This document shows positions 19,272-28,583 of a stretch of 54,976 bases of DNA, one piece after another. Position 1 is the stretch's first letter; each line of letters begins with the position of its first letter. Origin of the DNA: an uncultured Prevotellaceae bacterium (GTDB taxonomy: Bacteria; Bacteroidota; Bacteroidia; Bacteroidales; Bacteroidaceae); NCBI GenBank assembly GCA_902778535.1, contig CACYYG010000024.1, forward strand, positions 1-54,976, written 5' to 3'. The position numbers were made by a program, and so were the translations under genes. Under the pieces are notes generated by a model that worked only from the letters and a program-made list of their open reading frames with translations, was not told the DNA's origin and did not search any database.

Positions 19272-20468
19272 TTACTCCAAAGAGTCCTTATACCATTGGA
19301 ACAGTTTGGCCACGCCGTCCTCAATCTCAACTTTGTGCGTCCAGCCGAGGCTGTGCAGCTTGCTGACATCGATGAGCTTGCGCATGGTGCCGTCAGGCTT
19401 CGAAGCATCAAACTCAACCGTGCCTTCAAATCCTACAGCCTTCACAACAAGCTCTGACAGCCGGCGAATGGTCAGCTCCTTGCCAGTGCCGACATTGATG
19501 TGGCAGTTGCGAATCTCGCCAAGACTCGGAATGGCACCGCCACGTCCGGCAGAATGATTTCTGTCGACAGCGCCGTCGGTACTGGCTCCGTAGTGAACTG
19601 AAGAATATTTCTCAATGCCAATAACATCGCTGAAGTTCACATTCAGCAAAACGTGCACACTGGCATCGGCCATGTCCTCACTCCAAAGAAACTCTCTGAG
19701 CGGAGTGCCAGTACCCCACAGCACCACCTTATTATCATAGATGCCGTACTTAGCCAAAAGGTCGAGCACTCTTTTGCGAGACGAGGAGTCAGAGGCGTGA
19801 GGCGTGAGAAGGCCCTCGCCAGTAACTCCTTCGACTGGTCGTTTATTGAGATCAACAGCAATCTTGGCCCACTCGCCGTCGTGAATGAGCTTGGCCAGAT
19901 ACACCTTGCGCATCATAGCGGGCATCACATGACTGTTTTCCAGATGGAAATTGTCGTTAGGACCATAAAGGTTGGTAGGCATCACCGCTATGTAGTTGGT
20001 ACCATACTGAAGATTGTAGCTCTCGCACATCTTAAGACCGGCAATCTTGGCAATGGCATATTCCTCGTTGGTGTACTCCAGCGGGCTGGTCAGCAGGCAG
20101 TCTTCCTTCATGGGCTGCGGTGCATTCTTGGGATAGATGCACGTAGAGCCTAAGAACAGCAGCTTCTCCACCCCGTGAGCATACGCCTCGCTGATGACAT
20201 TGCACTGAATCTTCATATTCATCATGATGAAGTCAGCACGATAGAGCGAGTTGGCCATAATGCCACCCACAAAGGCGGCAGCCAGCACCACGGCATCAGG
20301 CTTCTCTTCGTCAAAGAACTTCTTCACCGCGTACTGGTCAGTCAAGTCCAGTTCTTTGTGACTGCGTCCTACCAGATTATTGTAGCCGCGAGCCTTCAGG
20401 TTGTTCCAAATAGCCGAACCCACAAGGCCGTTATGGCCTGCTACATATATCTTACTATTTTTCTCCAT
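19272..20468 (-). CDS. fcl: GDP-L-fucose synthase
   Basis: Epimerises and reduces GDP-4-keto-6-deoxy-mannose to GDP-L-fucose with NADPH. The protein begins [20 protein letters not shown] (Rossmann GxxGxxG). SCIYP-type [12 protein letters not shown] and EYAIAKIAG hold the catalytic Ser and the YxxxK pair. Length is 398 residues, long for the family but with the extra C-terminal blocks seen in Bacteroidota. The frame extends upstream to 20567, but those codons lie in repeats. Residues near [11 protein letters not shown] are followed by an in-frame heptad-repeat insertion (19788-19808) read as [10 protein letters not shown]. It is the last gene of the gmd operon, separated from gmd by the GxxExxY cassette. 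Confidence 0.94.
   Translation of the reverse strand: MEKNSKIYVAGHNGLVGSAIWNNLKARGYNNLVGRSHKELDLTDQYAVKKFFDEEKPDAVVLAAAFVGGIMANSLYRADFIMMNMKIQCNVISEAYAHGVEKLLFLGSTCIYPKNAPQPMKEDCLLTSPLEYTNEEYAIAKIAGLKMCESYNLQYGTNYIAVMPTNLYGPNDNFHLENSHVMPAMMRKVYLAKLIHDGEWAKIAVDLNKRPVEGVTGEGLLTPHASDSSSRKRVLDLLAKYGIYDNKVVLWGTGTPLREFLWSEDMADASVHVLLNVNFSDVIGIEKYSSVHYGASTDGAVDRNHSAGRGGAIPSLGEIRNCHINVGTGKELTIRRLSELVVKAVGFEGTVEFDASKPDGTMRKLIDVSKLHSLGWTHKVEIEDGVAKLFQWYKDSLE
19788..19808. repeat. Heptad words inside fcl
   Basis: GTCAGAG, GCGTGAG, GCGTGAG in register on the plus strand (CTCACGC, CTCACGC, CTCTGAC in the coding sense). The unit length of seven matches the other arrays, though the words differ. It is read in frame, in a loop before the conserved KYGI segment. 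Confidence 0.6.
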
Positions 20469-20512
20469 ATTACATCGTTTATTATACATCGGTTTTTTTA
20501 CATCGTTTTTTT

Positions 20513-20534
20513 TTACATCGAAAAACACGAAAAA
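20513..20534 (+). repeat. Left inverted repeat of the GxxExxY cassette
   Basis: A 22-base A-rich repeat with core AAAAACACGAAAAA; it pairs with 20979-21000 at 21 of 22 positions. Confidence 0.75.
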
Positions 20535-20563
20535 CTCTAATAATCGAAAGCATAATGCTTTCT

Positions 20564-20938
20564 TCAATATCTTACAATACGCTCTGGACTTAAGATCCGA
20601 ACATTGAAGTTCACAAGCAGACCAAGTTTGTAGCCAGTGATGGCAAGGTAGTTGATGACTTGGGCTTTGTGAACAGGCAGAATACTATCGACCGCTTTCA
20701 ATTCTACAACAATTTTGTCATAGCAAACGAAATCGGCAACGTACTTCTGCTCAAGAGCTTCACCCTTATACATGATGGTGAAGTTTTTCTCTCGTTCGAA
20801 GGGAATGTCCTGAAATGTCAATTCCTTTTCCAATGCCTCCTGATATGCTTTCTCCAACAGTCCCGGTCCTAATGCCTTATGAACCTCAAAGAGGGCTCCA
20901 GTGATTTTATACGACTCTTCCGGATATAACAGCGACAT
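20564..20938 (-). CDS. GxxExxY family protein (PD-(D/E)XK-like)
   Basis: A 124-residue protein named for its motif, seen here as [13 protein letters not shown] (residues 24-36). [20 protein letters not shown] gives Asp, then Glu-x-Lys, the pattern of PD-(D/E)XK nucleases. [18 protein letters not shown] and the SPERIVRY end are typical. The family is common and often multicopy in Bacteroidota and has no proven role. It is in the same orientation as gmd and fcl but is bounded by inverted repeats, so it looks like an insertion into that operon. Confidence 0.88.
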   Translation of the reverse strand: MSLLYPEESYKITGALFEVHKALGPGLLEKAYQEALEKELTFQDIPFEREKNFTIMYKGEALEQKYVADFVCYDKIVVELKAVDSILPVHKAQVINYLAITGYKLGLLVNFNVRILSPERIVRY

Positions 20939-20978
20939 AATGCCTTGATGATTATCGCCACAGCGATATCAATTCGTT

Positions 20979-21000
20979 TTTTTCGTGTTTTTAGATGTAA
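20979..21000 (-). repeat. Right inverted repeat of the GxxExxY cassette
   Basis: Reverse complement of the left repeat at 20513-20534 with one mismatch. It is followed by three spaced GATGT words towards gmd. Confidence 0.75.
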
Positions 21001-21037
21001 TAAATATAAAAAGATGTGATAAAAAGGCCTTAGATGT

Positions 21038-22144
21038 TTACTTGACGATTCCTTTCTCAAGATACTCTGCCAAGTTAGTTCTCACCTTTGCTGCGGCGCC
21101 CTCTCCTGCCACTTTGGCAATGTCGTGTTCCACCATCAGCTGCACCAGCTGCTCGAAGGAGGTCTTGTTGGGATTCCAGCCCAGCTTGGCCCTGGCCTTA
21201 GTGGGGTCGCCCCAAAGGTTGACGACATCAGTAGGACGGTAGAAGTCTTCGCTCACGGCTACGAGGGTCTTGCCTACGAGCCGCTCAGGACCTTTGACGC
21301 AGATGCCTTTCTCGTCGATGCCCTGGCCTTCAAACTTGAGCTCGATGCCGGCGTGGCGGAAGGCAAGCTGGGTGAACTCGCGCACAGAGTGCTGCACACC
21401 GGTGGCAATGACGAAGTCCTCAGGACGGTCGTTCTGCAAAATGAGCCACATGCACTCCACGTAGTCCTTGGCATATCCCCAGTCGCGAAGGCTGTCGAGG
21501 TTGCCCAGGTAGAGGCAGTCTTGCAGCCCCTGGCTGATGCGGGCAGCGGCGAGGGTAATCTTGCGGGTGACGAAGGTCTCGCCACGGCGCTCGCTCTCAT
21601 GGTTGAACAGAATGCCCGAGCAGCAGAACATATCGTAAGCTTCGCGATACTCTTTCACAATCCAGAAACCGTAGAGCTTGGCCACAGCGTATGGACTGTA
21701 GGGATGGAAGGGTGTATTCTCGTTCTGGGGCACCTCCTCTACCTTGCCATACAGCTCGCTGGTGCTGGCCTGATAGATGCGGCATGTTTTCTCCAGATGA
21801 CAGGCGCGGACGGCCTCGAGCACGCGGAGCACGCCCGTGGCATCCACATTTGCCGTAAACTCAGGCGAATCGAAACTCACCTGCACATGGCTTTGAGCTG
21901 CCAGATTATAGATTTCATCGGGTTTGACCTTGTCAACCACCTTAACGATGCTCATAGAGTCGGTCAGGTCGGCATAATGCAGATGGAAGTGCGGCTTGCC
22001 CTCTAAGTGAGCAATGCGCTCGCGGAAGTCAACGCTGCTCCGCCTTATAATACCATGCACTTCATATCCTTTCTCCAGCAGGAACTCACTCAGGTAACTG
22101 CCATCCTGGCCCGTCACCCCTGTTATCAATGCTTGCTTTATCAT
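21038..22144 (-). CDS. gmd: GDP-mannose 4,6-dehydratase
   Basis: Converts GDP-D-mannose to GDP-4-keto-6-deoxy-D-mannose, the first step to GDP-L-fucose. The 368-residue protein starts [31 protein letters not shown] at 22144; the upstream frame extension is not homologous. It has the NADP-binding [26 protein letters not shown], the catalytic STSELYG and [19 protein letters not shown] blocks, and [17 protein letters not shown]. Length and motifs are those of active enzymes. It lies 28 bases behind the nucleotidyltransferase-kinase gene. Confidence 0.96.
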   Translation of the reverse strand: MIKQALITGVTGQDGSYLSEFLLEKGYEVHGIIRRSSVDFRERIAHLEGKPHFHLHYADLTDSMSIVKVVDKVKPDEIYNLAAQSHVQVSFDSPEFTANVDATGVLRVLEAVRACHLEKTCRIYQASTSELYGKVEEVPQNENTPFHPYSPYAVAKLYGFWIVKEYREAYDMFCCSGILFNHESERRGETFVTRKITLAAARISQGLQDCLYLGNLDSLRDWGYAKDYVECMWLILQNDRPEDFVIATGVQHSVREFTQLAFRHAGIELKFEGQGIDEKGICVKGPERLVGKTLVAVSEDFYRPTDVVNLWGDPTKARAKLGWNPNKTSFEQLVQLMVEHDIAKVAGEGAAAKVRTNLAEYLEKGIVK

Positions 22145-22172
22145 AAACTTTGTATAGTTAATCGCAGTTTCT

Positions 22173-23345
22173 TTAAAGTCCGGCCCTCCGGATGGTGAGG
22201 CGTATGGATTCTTTGTGCTCCTCACAGAACTGCGCGGCGTCCTCCACCACACAGGCCAGGTATCCGCCGCCTCCGGCTCCCGGCATCTTGTATGCCATAA
22301 CGAGGTTTCCGTATTTTTCGATGTAGGCAGGCACGCAGCCCTGTATCATTGCAGGAAACATTGCCACCTGCGCATTGAAGCTGTCGCGGTAGGCCTGCGC
22401 AAAGCCGGCGAGGTCGGCAGCCATGATGGCTTGCCAGCAGCGGTCGGCGGCATCGGTCAGGGCACGCACTTTCGGCGTTGTGATGTCCTTGCCCTCCACC
22501 ACGCTGCAGCCGGGCTCACGCGGCTCCATCGGAATCATCACCAGATGTGCCTCCAGCCAGCTGAGCACACGCTCGTCCTGACAGGTCTCAATCTTCTCAG
22601 GCCAGAAGCGGTTGTCATAGTAGTGGCGGCAGAGGCCGGGGACGCAGATGCCGATGGCATCCTGCGCACCGCTGATGAAGCCGTCGCTGCGCTCGGGATC
22701 GTTCTCGAAGCAGAACACCAGCTTGGCCAGCATCTCAGGATTCATATTCGGAAGGCTGTAGGGCCAGATCTTCTTGATGGTGTTGCGCGTGCTGGTGCTC
22801 AGCCCGCAGCGCTCGCGCACTTCAAACGTGGGTTCCAGCGAGATGGTGATAGCCCAGCCGGGACCATATTGCGAGACGTAGGGCTGGTCAATCCACGTGC
22901 CGGCCAGGTCGAGTCGCGTGGGAATCTGGCTCTCCGTCTTCTTCAGCGCGGTGCTGCTGCGGGCCTGCAGGCCTTCCTGCGGAACACGCTGCAGCACGAC
23001 ATAGGCTATGCCGTGTTCCTCGCAGAAACGGCGCTTCTCGTCGTTGCCGCCGTCCTCGTTCACCACCAGGATGTCGGGCTTCAGGGCCTCGACGGTGGGA
23101 ACGAAGTCCATCACGCCGCTGCCGGCATTGATGAACGCATCCTTCACATAACGGATGCTCTTCACCATGAACAGACGTTCCTGCTCGCTGTAAACGGTCT
23201 TGTGATGCTTATATTCCAGTATGGTGGCATCGCTGCCGATGCCCACATACAGGTCGCCATACTGTGAAGCCTGGCGGAAGAACTCTACATGGCCGCTGTG
23301 AAGCAGGTCGTAGCATCCTGACACGAAAACTTTCTTATTCGGCAT
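22173..23345 (-). CDS. Nucleotidyltransferase-GHMP kinase fusion protein
   Basis: A 390-residue two-domain protein. Residues 1-140 are a cytidylyltransferase-type domain: [18 protein letters not shown] holds the HxGH nucleotide-binding motif, and [16 protein letters not shown] and [10 protein letters not shown] follow family order. Residues about 160-390 resemble GHMP kinases of the heptose/galactose type: [15 protein letters not shown] near the N-terminus and [13 protein letters not shown] near the end. The ATP loop normally between these (GLGSS) is not evident; SGAQDAIG stands in that area, so kinase activity is uncertain. It is the first gene of the gmd-fcl operon, implying a sugar-nucleotide role. 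It is not the 950-residue Fkp. The start is the ATG 23345, after a -7 element. Confidence 0.8.
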   Translation of the reverse strand: MPNKKVFVSGCYDLLHSGHVEFFRQASQYGDLYVGIGSDATILEYKHHKTVYSEQERLFMVKSIRYVKDAFINAGSGVMDFVPTVEALKPDILVVNEDGGNDEKRRFCEEHGIAYVVLQRVPQEGLQARSSTALKKTESQIPTRLDLAGTWIDQPYVSQYGPGWAITISLEPTFEVRERCGLSTSTRNTIKKIWPYSLPNMNPEMLAKLVFCFENDPERSDGFISGAQDAIGICVPGLCRHYYDNRFWPEKIETCQDERVLSWLEAHLVMIPMEPREPGCSVVEGKDITTPKVRALTDAADRCWQAIMAADLAGFAQAYRDSFNAQVAMFPAMIQGCVPAYIEKYGNLVMAYKMPGAGGGGYLACVVEDAAQFCEEHKESIRLTIRRAGL

Positions 23346-23366
23346 AGTAGCAAAAAAATTTGGTTG

Positions 23367-23374
23367 CAAAATTA
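23367..23374 (-). promoter_or_regulatory. -7 element of the nucleotide-sugar operon
   Basis: Minus-strand TAATTTTG fits TAnnTTTG and lies 21 bases before the start of the nucleotidyltransferase-kinase gene. At the -33 position the minus strand reads GTTG (23398-23395), a three-of-four match to TTTG. Confidence 0.6.
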
Positions 23375-23942
23375 CGAAATCTTTCTCATACATACAACTA
23401 ATCGTTTGAAAAAAAAGAAGCGAGCAGAGGAAAATGTAAAGAAAATGGTTTCCAAAATCTTGACAAAAATAAATTGGTGAAATAGAAGCGGAAAGACCTG
23501 TTTTTTCACACTACGGTTTCCAAAAGAAGGATAATCAGACTGCCAGAAATGCACAGTCATATATGTTCTGTGCAGCTTTTCAGCCTTCAGGAGCTCCTAT
23601 TTCGTGTCAAAAACGGCTCACTTATGCTCAAAAAGAGGCTCCCCATGAAAAAAAGGCATTGACTTTTTTTCATGCGGATATACCTTTTTGAAAACGTGGA
23701 TGCTCCCGACGAACAGGAATATGAGCTAAGCGTCTGCCAGTCAACGAGATAGCCAACCCCTCTCATTTTCGCGTTTTTTTCAGCAAATTGTCCTGTCGTG
23801 AATTCTGAGCCATTCTCAGCCTCGTTAAGAGCCTAAAAAAGCACAGTTTTGTAAAGATTTTTCGCAACGCTGGCTACACATTCATTCATGTTTGCCAAGG
23901 GCGCGGACTTTTTTATAACGAAATAAAAAAAAGTAAGGAACA
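23375..23942. other. Long divergent intergenic region with a perfect hairpin
   Basis: About 570 bases separate the two divergent promoters. No convincing gene is seen on either strand. It contains an 11-base perfect stem: CATGAAAAAAA (23644-23654), nine-base loop, TTTTTTTCATG (23664-23674). GGCTC occurs on both sides of the upstream stretch. A small RNA or regulatory region is possible but nothing proves it. Confidence 0.5.
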
Positions 23943-23966
23943 TGTTGGTATTCGACATTTTTTTTG

Positions 23967-23974
23967 TAATTTTG
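23967..23974 (+). promoter_or_regulatory. -7 element of lepA
   Basis: TAATTTTG is 21 bases before the chosen lepA start. GTTG at 23944-23947 is 19 bases upstream and may serve as -33. Confidence 0.65.
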
Positions 23975-23995
23975 CACCCAAATATGCGCATCAGA

Positions 23996-25813
<1,818 letters not shown>

Positions 25814-25818
25814 GTTTC

Positions 25819-25846
25819 AATAACCAATATCCAATAACCAATAACC
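25819..25846. repeat. Heptad array, left of the S23-type gene
   Basis: Four words in register: AATAACC, AATATCC, AATAACC, AATAACC (reverse complements of GGTTATT type). The orientation is opposite to the array on the other side of the gene at 26225-26315. Confidence 0.8.
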
Positions 25847-25863
25847 GTTTTCAGCTGAACAAA

Positions 25864-26223
25864 ATGAACAAAGGCAACCCCATAGCAGAACTTACAAAGC
25901 AATTTGCCCTGCGTATAATAAAGATGAACAACTATCTTAAGGAAGAGAAGAAAGAGTACGTCCTCTCAAAGCAGCTCTTGCGTTCAGGTACGAGTATCGG
26001 TGCCAACGTCAGAGAAAGCATTTATGCGCAAAGTCGTGCTGATTTTATCAGCAAGATGAGTATTGCACTGAAAGAATCAAGCGAAACGGAATATTGGATT
26101 GAGTTGTTGCACGAATCAGGACTTATTGACGACAGGACATTTGACTCAATCTTTGACGACAACAGTAAAATATCAGCTACATTAATAAATATCATCAAGA
26201 AAACCAAGGAATCGGAAAAATAA
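25864..26223 (+). CDS. Four-helix bundle protein, S23/IVS family
   Basis: A 119-residue all-helical protein with the family core LTKQFALRIIKMNNYLK, VLSKQLLRSGTSIGANVRESIYAQSRADFISKMSIALKESSETEYWIELLHESG. The S23 family was first found encoded by intervening sequences in 23S rRNA genes and is related to Avd, the accessory protein of diversity-generating retroelements. Here it is a free gene, not in an rRNA, and no reverse transcriptase is near. It lies between inverted heptad arrays. Its role is unknown; nucleic acid binding is likely by analogy. Confidence 0.9.
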   Translation: MNKGNPIAELTKQFALRIIKMNNYLKEEKKEYVLSKQLLRSGTSIGANVRESIYAQSRADFISKMSIALKESSETEYWIELLHESGLIDDRTFDSIFDDNSKISATLINIIKKTKESEK

Positions 26224-26224
26224 C

Positions 26225-26315
26225 GGTTATTGTTTATTGTTTAACGGTTATTGTTTAACGGTTATTGTTTAACGGTTATTGTTTAACGGTTATTGTTTAT
26301 TGTTTAACGTTTATT
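26225..26315. repeat. Heptad array of 13 words before the Crp/Fnr gene
   Basis: Thirteen seven-base words without interruption, using GGTTATT, GTTTATT and GTTTAAC. Alternating GGTTATT/GTTTAAC pairs give an apparent 14-base unit. It occupies the whole gap between the S23-type gene and the regulator, ending seven bases before the ATG at 26323. Confidence 0.9.
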
Positions 26316-26322
26316 GTAAAAA

Positions 26323-26922
26323 ATGGCTAACCTAAGTTTAACTCCCCGAGACGTGGCCCGTGAACTGGCCCGACGCTACAGCACAATGACGCATGACGAG
26401 CTGGACGTGCTGGAGAGCATCCTGATTCCGCGCAAGTATGCAAAGAATGAAATTATCCTGCGCGAAGGCGAGACCTGCGAGAACATCTACTGGGTGGTCA
26501 AAGGTCTCGTGAGGCAGTACTACTACAAGAACAAGAAAGAGCTGACCGAATACATGGCTACCGAGAACAGCATCGTGATGTGCATCGAGAGCCTGTTCAA
26601 GGAGGAGCCCTCGCTGCTGACCATTCAGGCGCTGGAGCCCTCTATCATCTACTCCATCCCGAAGGCAGAGCTGGAGGCTGCCGCCATCAAGTGTGTCAAC
26701 ATCCAGATGCTCTACCGCAAGATTCTGGAGGAGTCGCTCATCATTAGCCAGCACCATGCCGACATGCTGCGCTTCGAGACGGCCCAGGACCGCTACGCCA
26801 AGCTGGTGAAGCGCTCGCCCCAGCTGGTGCTCCGTGCACCACTGGTCTACATCGCCAGCTACCTGCAGATGACGCCCGAGACGCTCTCGCGTGTCCGCAC
26901 CGCCGCCCTGCTGAACAGCTAA
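26323..26922 (+). CDS. Crp/Fnr family transcription regulator
   Basis: A 199-residue regulator: cyclic-nucleotide-binding-like beta roll (residues 25-115; ILREGETCENIYWVVKGLVRQYYYKNKKELTEYMATEN), a dimer helix (residues 120-155), and a short winged HTH ending in YLQMTPETLSRVRTAALLNS, whose recognition helix is TPETLSRVR. No cysteine cluster of the FNR iron-sulphur type is seen. The whole upstream gap is a heptad array, which would place the promoter inside or before repeats. The target is unknown. Confidence 0.9.
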   Translation: MANLSLTPRDVARELARRYSTMTHDELDVLESILIPRKYAKNEIILREGETCENIYWVVKGLVRQYYYKNKKELTEYMATENSIVMCIESLFKEEPSLLTIQALEPSIIYSIPKAELEAAAIKCVNIQMLYRKILEESLIISQHHADMLRFETAQDRYAKLVKRSPQLVLRAPLVYIASYLQMTPETLSRVRTAALLNS

Positions 26923-26979
26923 ATCCCGCCTTGGCACTCTTTGCCCTAACCCCTCTAGCAAAAAAAATAGCGGGAAAAG

Positions 26980-27011
26980 TTTGCACAGTCGGAAAAAAAA
27001 GCGTACCTTTG
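26980..27011 (+). promoter_or_regulatory. Bacteroidota promoter of rpmE2
   Basis: TTTG 26980-26983, 20-base spacer, TACCTTTG 27004-27011: a full match to the consensus, 38 bases before the start codon. Confidence 0.9.
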
Positions 27012-27049
27012 CACGCTGAAATCAACATTATCAACATTTTAACAGAACA

Positions 27050-27304
27050 ATGAAACAAGGAATTCATCCCGAAAACTATCGCCCCGTCGTGTTTAAGGAC
27101 ATGTCCAACGGCGATATGTTCCTTACGAAGTCTACCGCAAAGACAAATGATACCGTAGAATTCGAAGGCGAGACTTACCCAGTGGTAAAAGTAGAAATCT
27201 CTAGCTCCTCTCACCCCTTCTACACCGGTAAGAGCAAGCTCGTCGACACGGCAGGACGCGTCGATAAGTTCATGAGCCGCTACGGTAAGGCTGCGAAGAA
27301 GTAA
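27050..27304 (+). CDS. rpmE2: 50S ribosomal protein L31 type B
   Basis: An 84-residue ribosomal protein beginning [29 protein letters not shown], with [33 protein letters not shown]. There is no CxxC zinc site, so it is the zinc-free type B form. It is a single-gene transcript with a consensus promoter and a strong terminator. Confidence 0.97.
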   Translation: MKQGIHPENYRPVVFKDMSNGDMFLTKSTAKTNDTVEFEGETYPVVKVEISSSSHPFYTGKSKLVDTAGRVDKFMSRYGKAAKK

Positions 27305-27331
27305 GATACTTTCAACACACCATGATGACTT

Positions 27332-27380
27332 AAAAAGGTGCGTCCAAGGTAGTTGCATATACCTTGAGCGCACCTTTTAT
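27332..27380 (+). terminator. Rho-independent terminator of rpmE2
   Basis: AAAAGGTGCG and CCAAGGTA pair with TACCTTGA and GCGCACCTTTT across a small loop, ending in TTTTAT. The stem spans about 18 pairs with one bulge. Confidence 0.85.
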
Positions 27381-27400
27381 CTATTTCTAAAAACCCAACA

Positions 27401-28309
27401 ATGAAACTACTGACCATCGGGCGACTGCTGCCCTTGGCGCTGCTTGTGCTGACACTCGCATCCTGTCACGGCAGCGATGACGAGGATGACAACCAGAAGC
27501 CTTCTGTCAACGTCAACGTCAATGCCAACCCCATCGACAAGGAGCCTGCGCTGCAACGCCTGGAATTTCCGCGTGTGAAGGGAGGCCATAGCATTGTGCT
27601 CATCCACAGCACCAACGACAGCTACGGCATCAACTACTCTGTGGAATGGGACTGCGACAAGAAGGCTCAGCGATGGTCGGCCTATCAGATGACTGCTGCC
27701 ACGATGGTGCAGAAGACATCACGCTACTACTCGAAAGAAAACCAGTATCCATTCGATCCGCTGCTGCCTAACAACACTTATCTCACTCAGGACTGTTTCT
27801 GGAACAGCGGCTATGATCACGGACACATCTGCCCGTCGGCCGACAGACTCTACTCGGCCGAGGCTAACTACCAGACGTTCTTCCTCACCAACATGCAGCC
27901 ACAGTCGAAGGCTTTCAATGCTTCCGAAAACAGCCCATGGTACAGACTGGAGGGTCAGGTGCGCAACTGGGCCAAGAATGCAGGAACTGAGGTGCTCTAC
28001 GTAGTGAAAGGCGGCACCATTGAGGACAACCAGATACGTCCCACGCTGGTGAAGGGCGAGATGCGCGTACCCCAGTATTTCTTCGTGGCACTACTGCTGA
28101 AGAACACACAGGGCTACAAGGCGGTAGGCTTCTGGATGGAGCACCGCGACAGCTATGTCAACTACGAACCGCTCAGCAACTGGGCGGTCAACATACGCGA
28201 CTTGGAGGAGAAGACGGGCATCGACTTCTTCTGCAATCTCCCCGACGATGTGGAGAACCGCGTGGAAACACTGCCCGTGGAGAACGTCAAACGTGCTTGG
28301 GGACTGTGA
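27401..28309 (+). CDS. DNA/RNA non-specific endonuclease lipoprotein
   Basis: A 302-residue secreted nuclease of the NUC1/Serratia family. The N-terminus LLPLALLVLTLASCHGSDDEDD has a lipobox (LASC) followed by acidic residues typical of surface-exported Bacteroidota lipoproteins. The catalytic block is NSGYDHGHICPSADR near residue 140: the family DRGH is DHGH here, with the general-base His kept. The Mg-binding Asn is in FFLTNMQPQSKAFN. It probably degrades extracellular nucleic acid for nucleotide uptake. Followed directly by a heptad array. Confidence 0.9.
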   Translation: MKLLTIGRLLPLALLVLTLASCHGSDDEDDNQKPSVNVNVNANPIDKEPALQRLEFPRVKGGHSIVLIHSTNDSYGINYSVEWDCDKKAQRWSAYQMTAATMVQKTSRYYSKENQYPFDPLLPNNTYLTQDCFWNSGYDHGHICPSADRLYSAEANYQTFFLTNMQPQSKAFNASENSPWYRLEGQVRNWAKNAGTEVLYVVKGGTIEDNQIRPTLVKGEMRVPQYFFVALLLKNTQGYKAVGFWMEHRDSYVNYEPLSNWAVNIRDLEEKTGIDFFCNLPDDVENRVETLPVENVKRAWGL

Positions 28310-28310
28310 C

Positions 28311-28415
28311 AATAAACAATAACCGTTAACCAATAAACAATAACCGTTAACCAATAAACAATAACCGTTAACCAATAAACAATAACCGTTAACCAATAAA
28401 CAATAACCGTTAAGC
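28311..28415. repeat. Heptad array of 15 words (five 21-base units)
   Basis: Five repeats of the word trio AATAAAC, AATAACC, GTTAACC, the last ending GTTAAGC. The array begins two bases after the nuclease stop codon. On the other strand it is open and would encode repeated VNGYCLL, which is a by-product of 21-base periodicity and not a gene. Confidence 0.9.
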
Positions 28416-28457
28416 AATAGCAACAATGTTTTAATAACATAAAAACCAAACAATCCA

Positions 28458-28583
28458 ATGAAAACAGTTTATGATTTCACTGTCAAGGACAGAAAAGGTA
28501 AGGACGTGTCGCTGAAGGAGTATGCCAACGAGGTGCTGCTCATCGTGAACACCGCCACCAAGTGCGGCTTTACGCCACAATAT
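28458..28583 (+). pseudogene. Duplicated 5' fragment of glutathione peroxidase gene
   Basis: Codons 1-42 encode the same 42 residues as the intact gpx at 30897-31022. I count 11 base differences, all in third positions and all silent; two fall in the first 29 codons and nine in codons 30-42. The match stops in the codon for Tyr42. From there the frame continues into a different, AT-rich gene. Confidence 0.9.

Larger units (their letters stand above)
20513..21000. mobile_element. Candidate cassette: GxxExxY gene between 22-base inverted repeats
   Basis: The left repeat at 20513-20534 (begins TTACATCGAAAAACACG) and the reverse complement of 20979-21000 (begins TTACATCTAAAAACACG) match at 21 of 22 bases. 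Between them is only the GxxExxY gene. Outside each repeat are further copies of ACATC/GATGT in mirror orientation (20472-20518 and 20993-21033). The unit sits between gmd and fcl, which are otherwise expected to be adjacent. No transposase is present and no target duplication was identified, so mobility is inferred from structure only. Confidence 0.55.

Noticed and set aside
21125-22006. Long plus-strand ORF of 293 codons opposite gmd
   Set aside because: It is the complement of a clear gmd gene with GC-rich third positions and has no recognisable motifs. The same holds for the long antisense frames within fcl, clpA, manC, GH109 and the TonB receptor.
22173-23345. Fkp (fucokinase/GDP-fucose pyrophosphorylase)
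   Set aside because: Fkp is near 950 residues with a different nucleotidyltransferase. This is a 390-residue protein of another type.
25864-26223. Part of a diversity-generating retroelement (Avd)
   Set aside because: No reverse transcriptase, template repeat or variable repeat is seen nearby; only family relatedness remains.
26225-26315. CRISPR-like array of short repeats
   Set aside because: Words are contiguous with no unique spacers, and no cas genes are near. The 28311 and 7392 arrays were rejected for the same reason.
28162-28458. Minus-strand ORFs encoding repeated VNGYCLL
   Set aside because: They arise because 21-base repeats stay open in one frame. No signal, domain or start context supports a protein.
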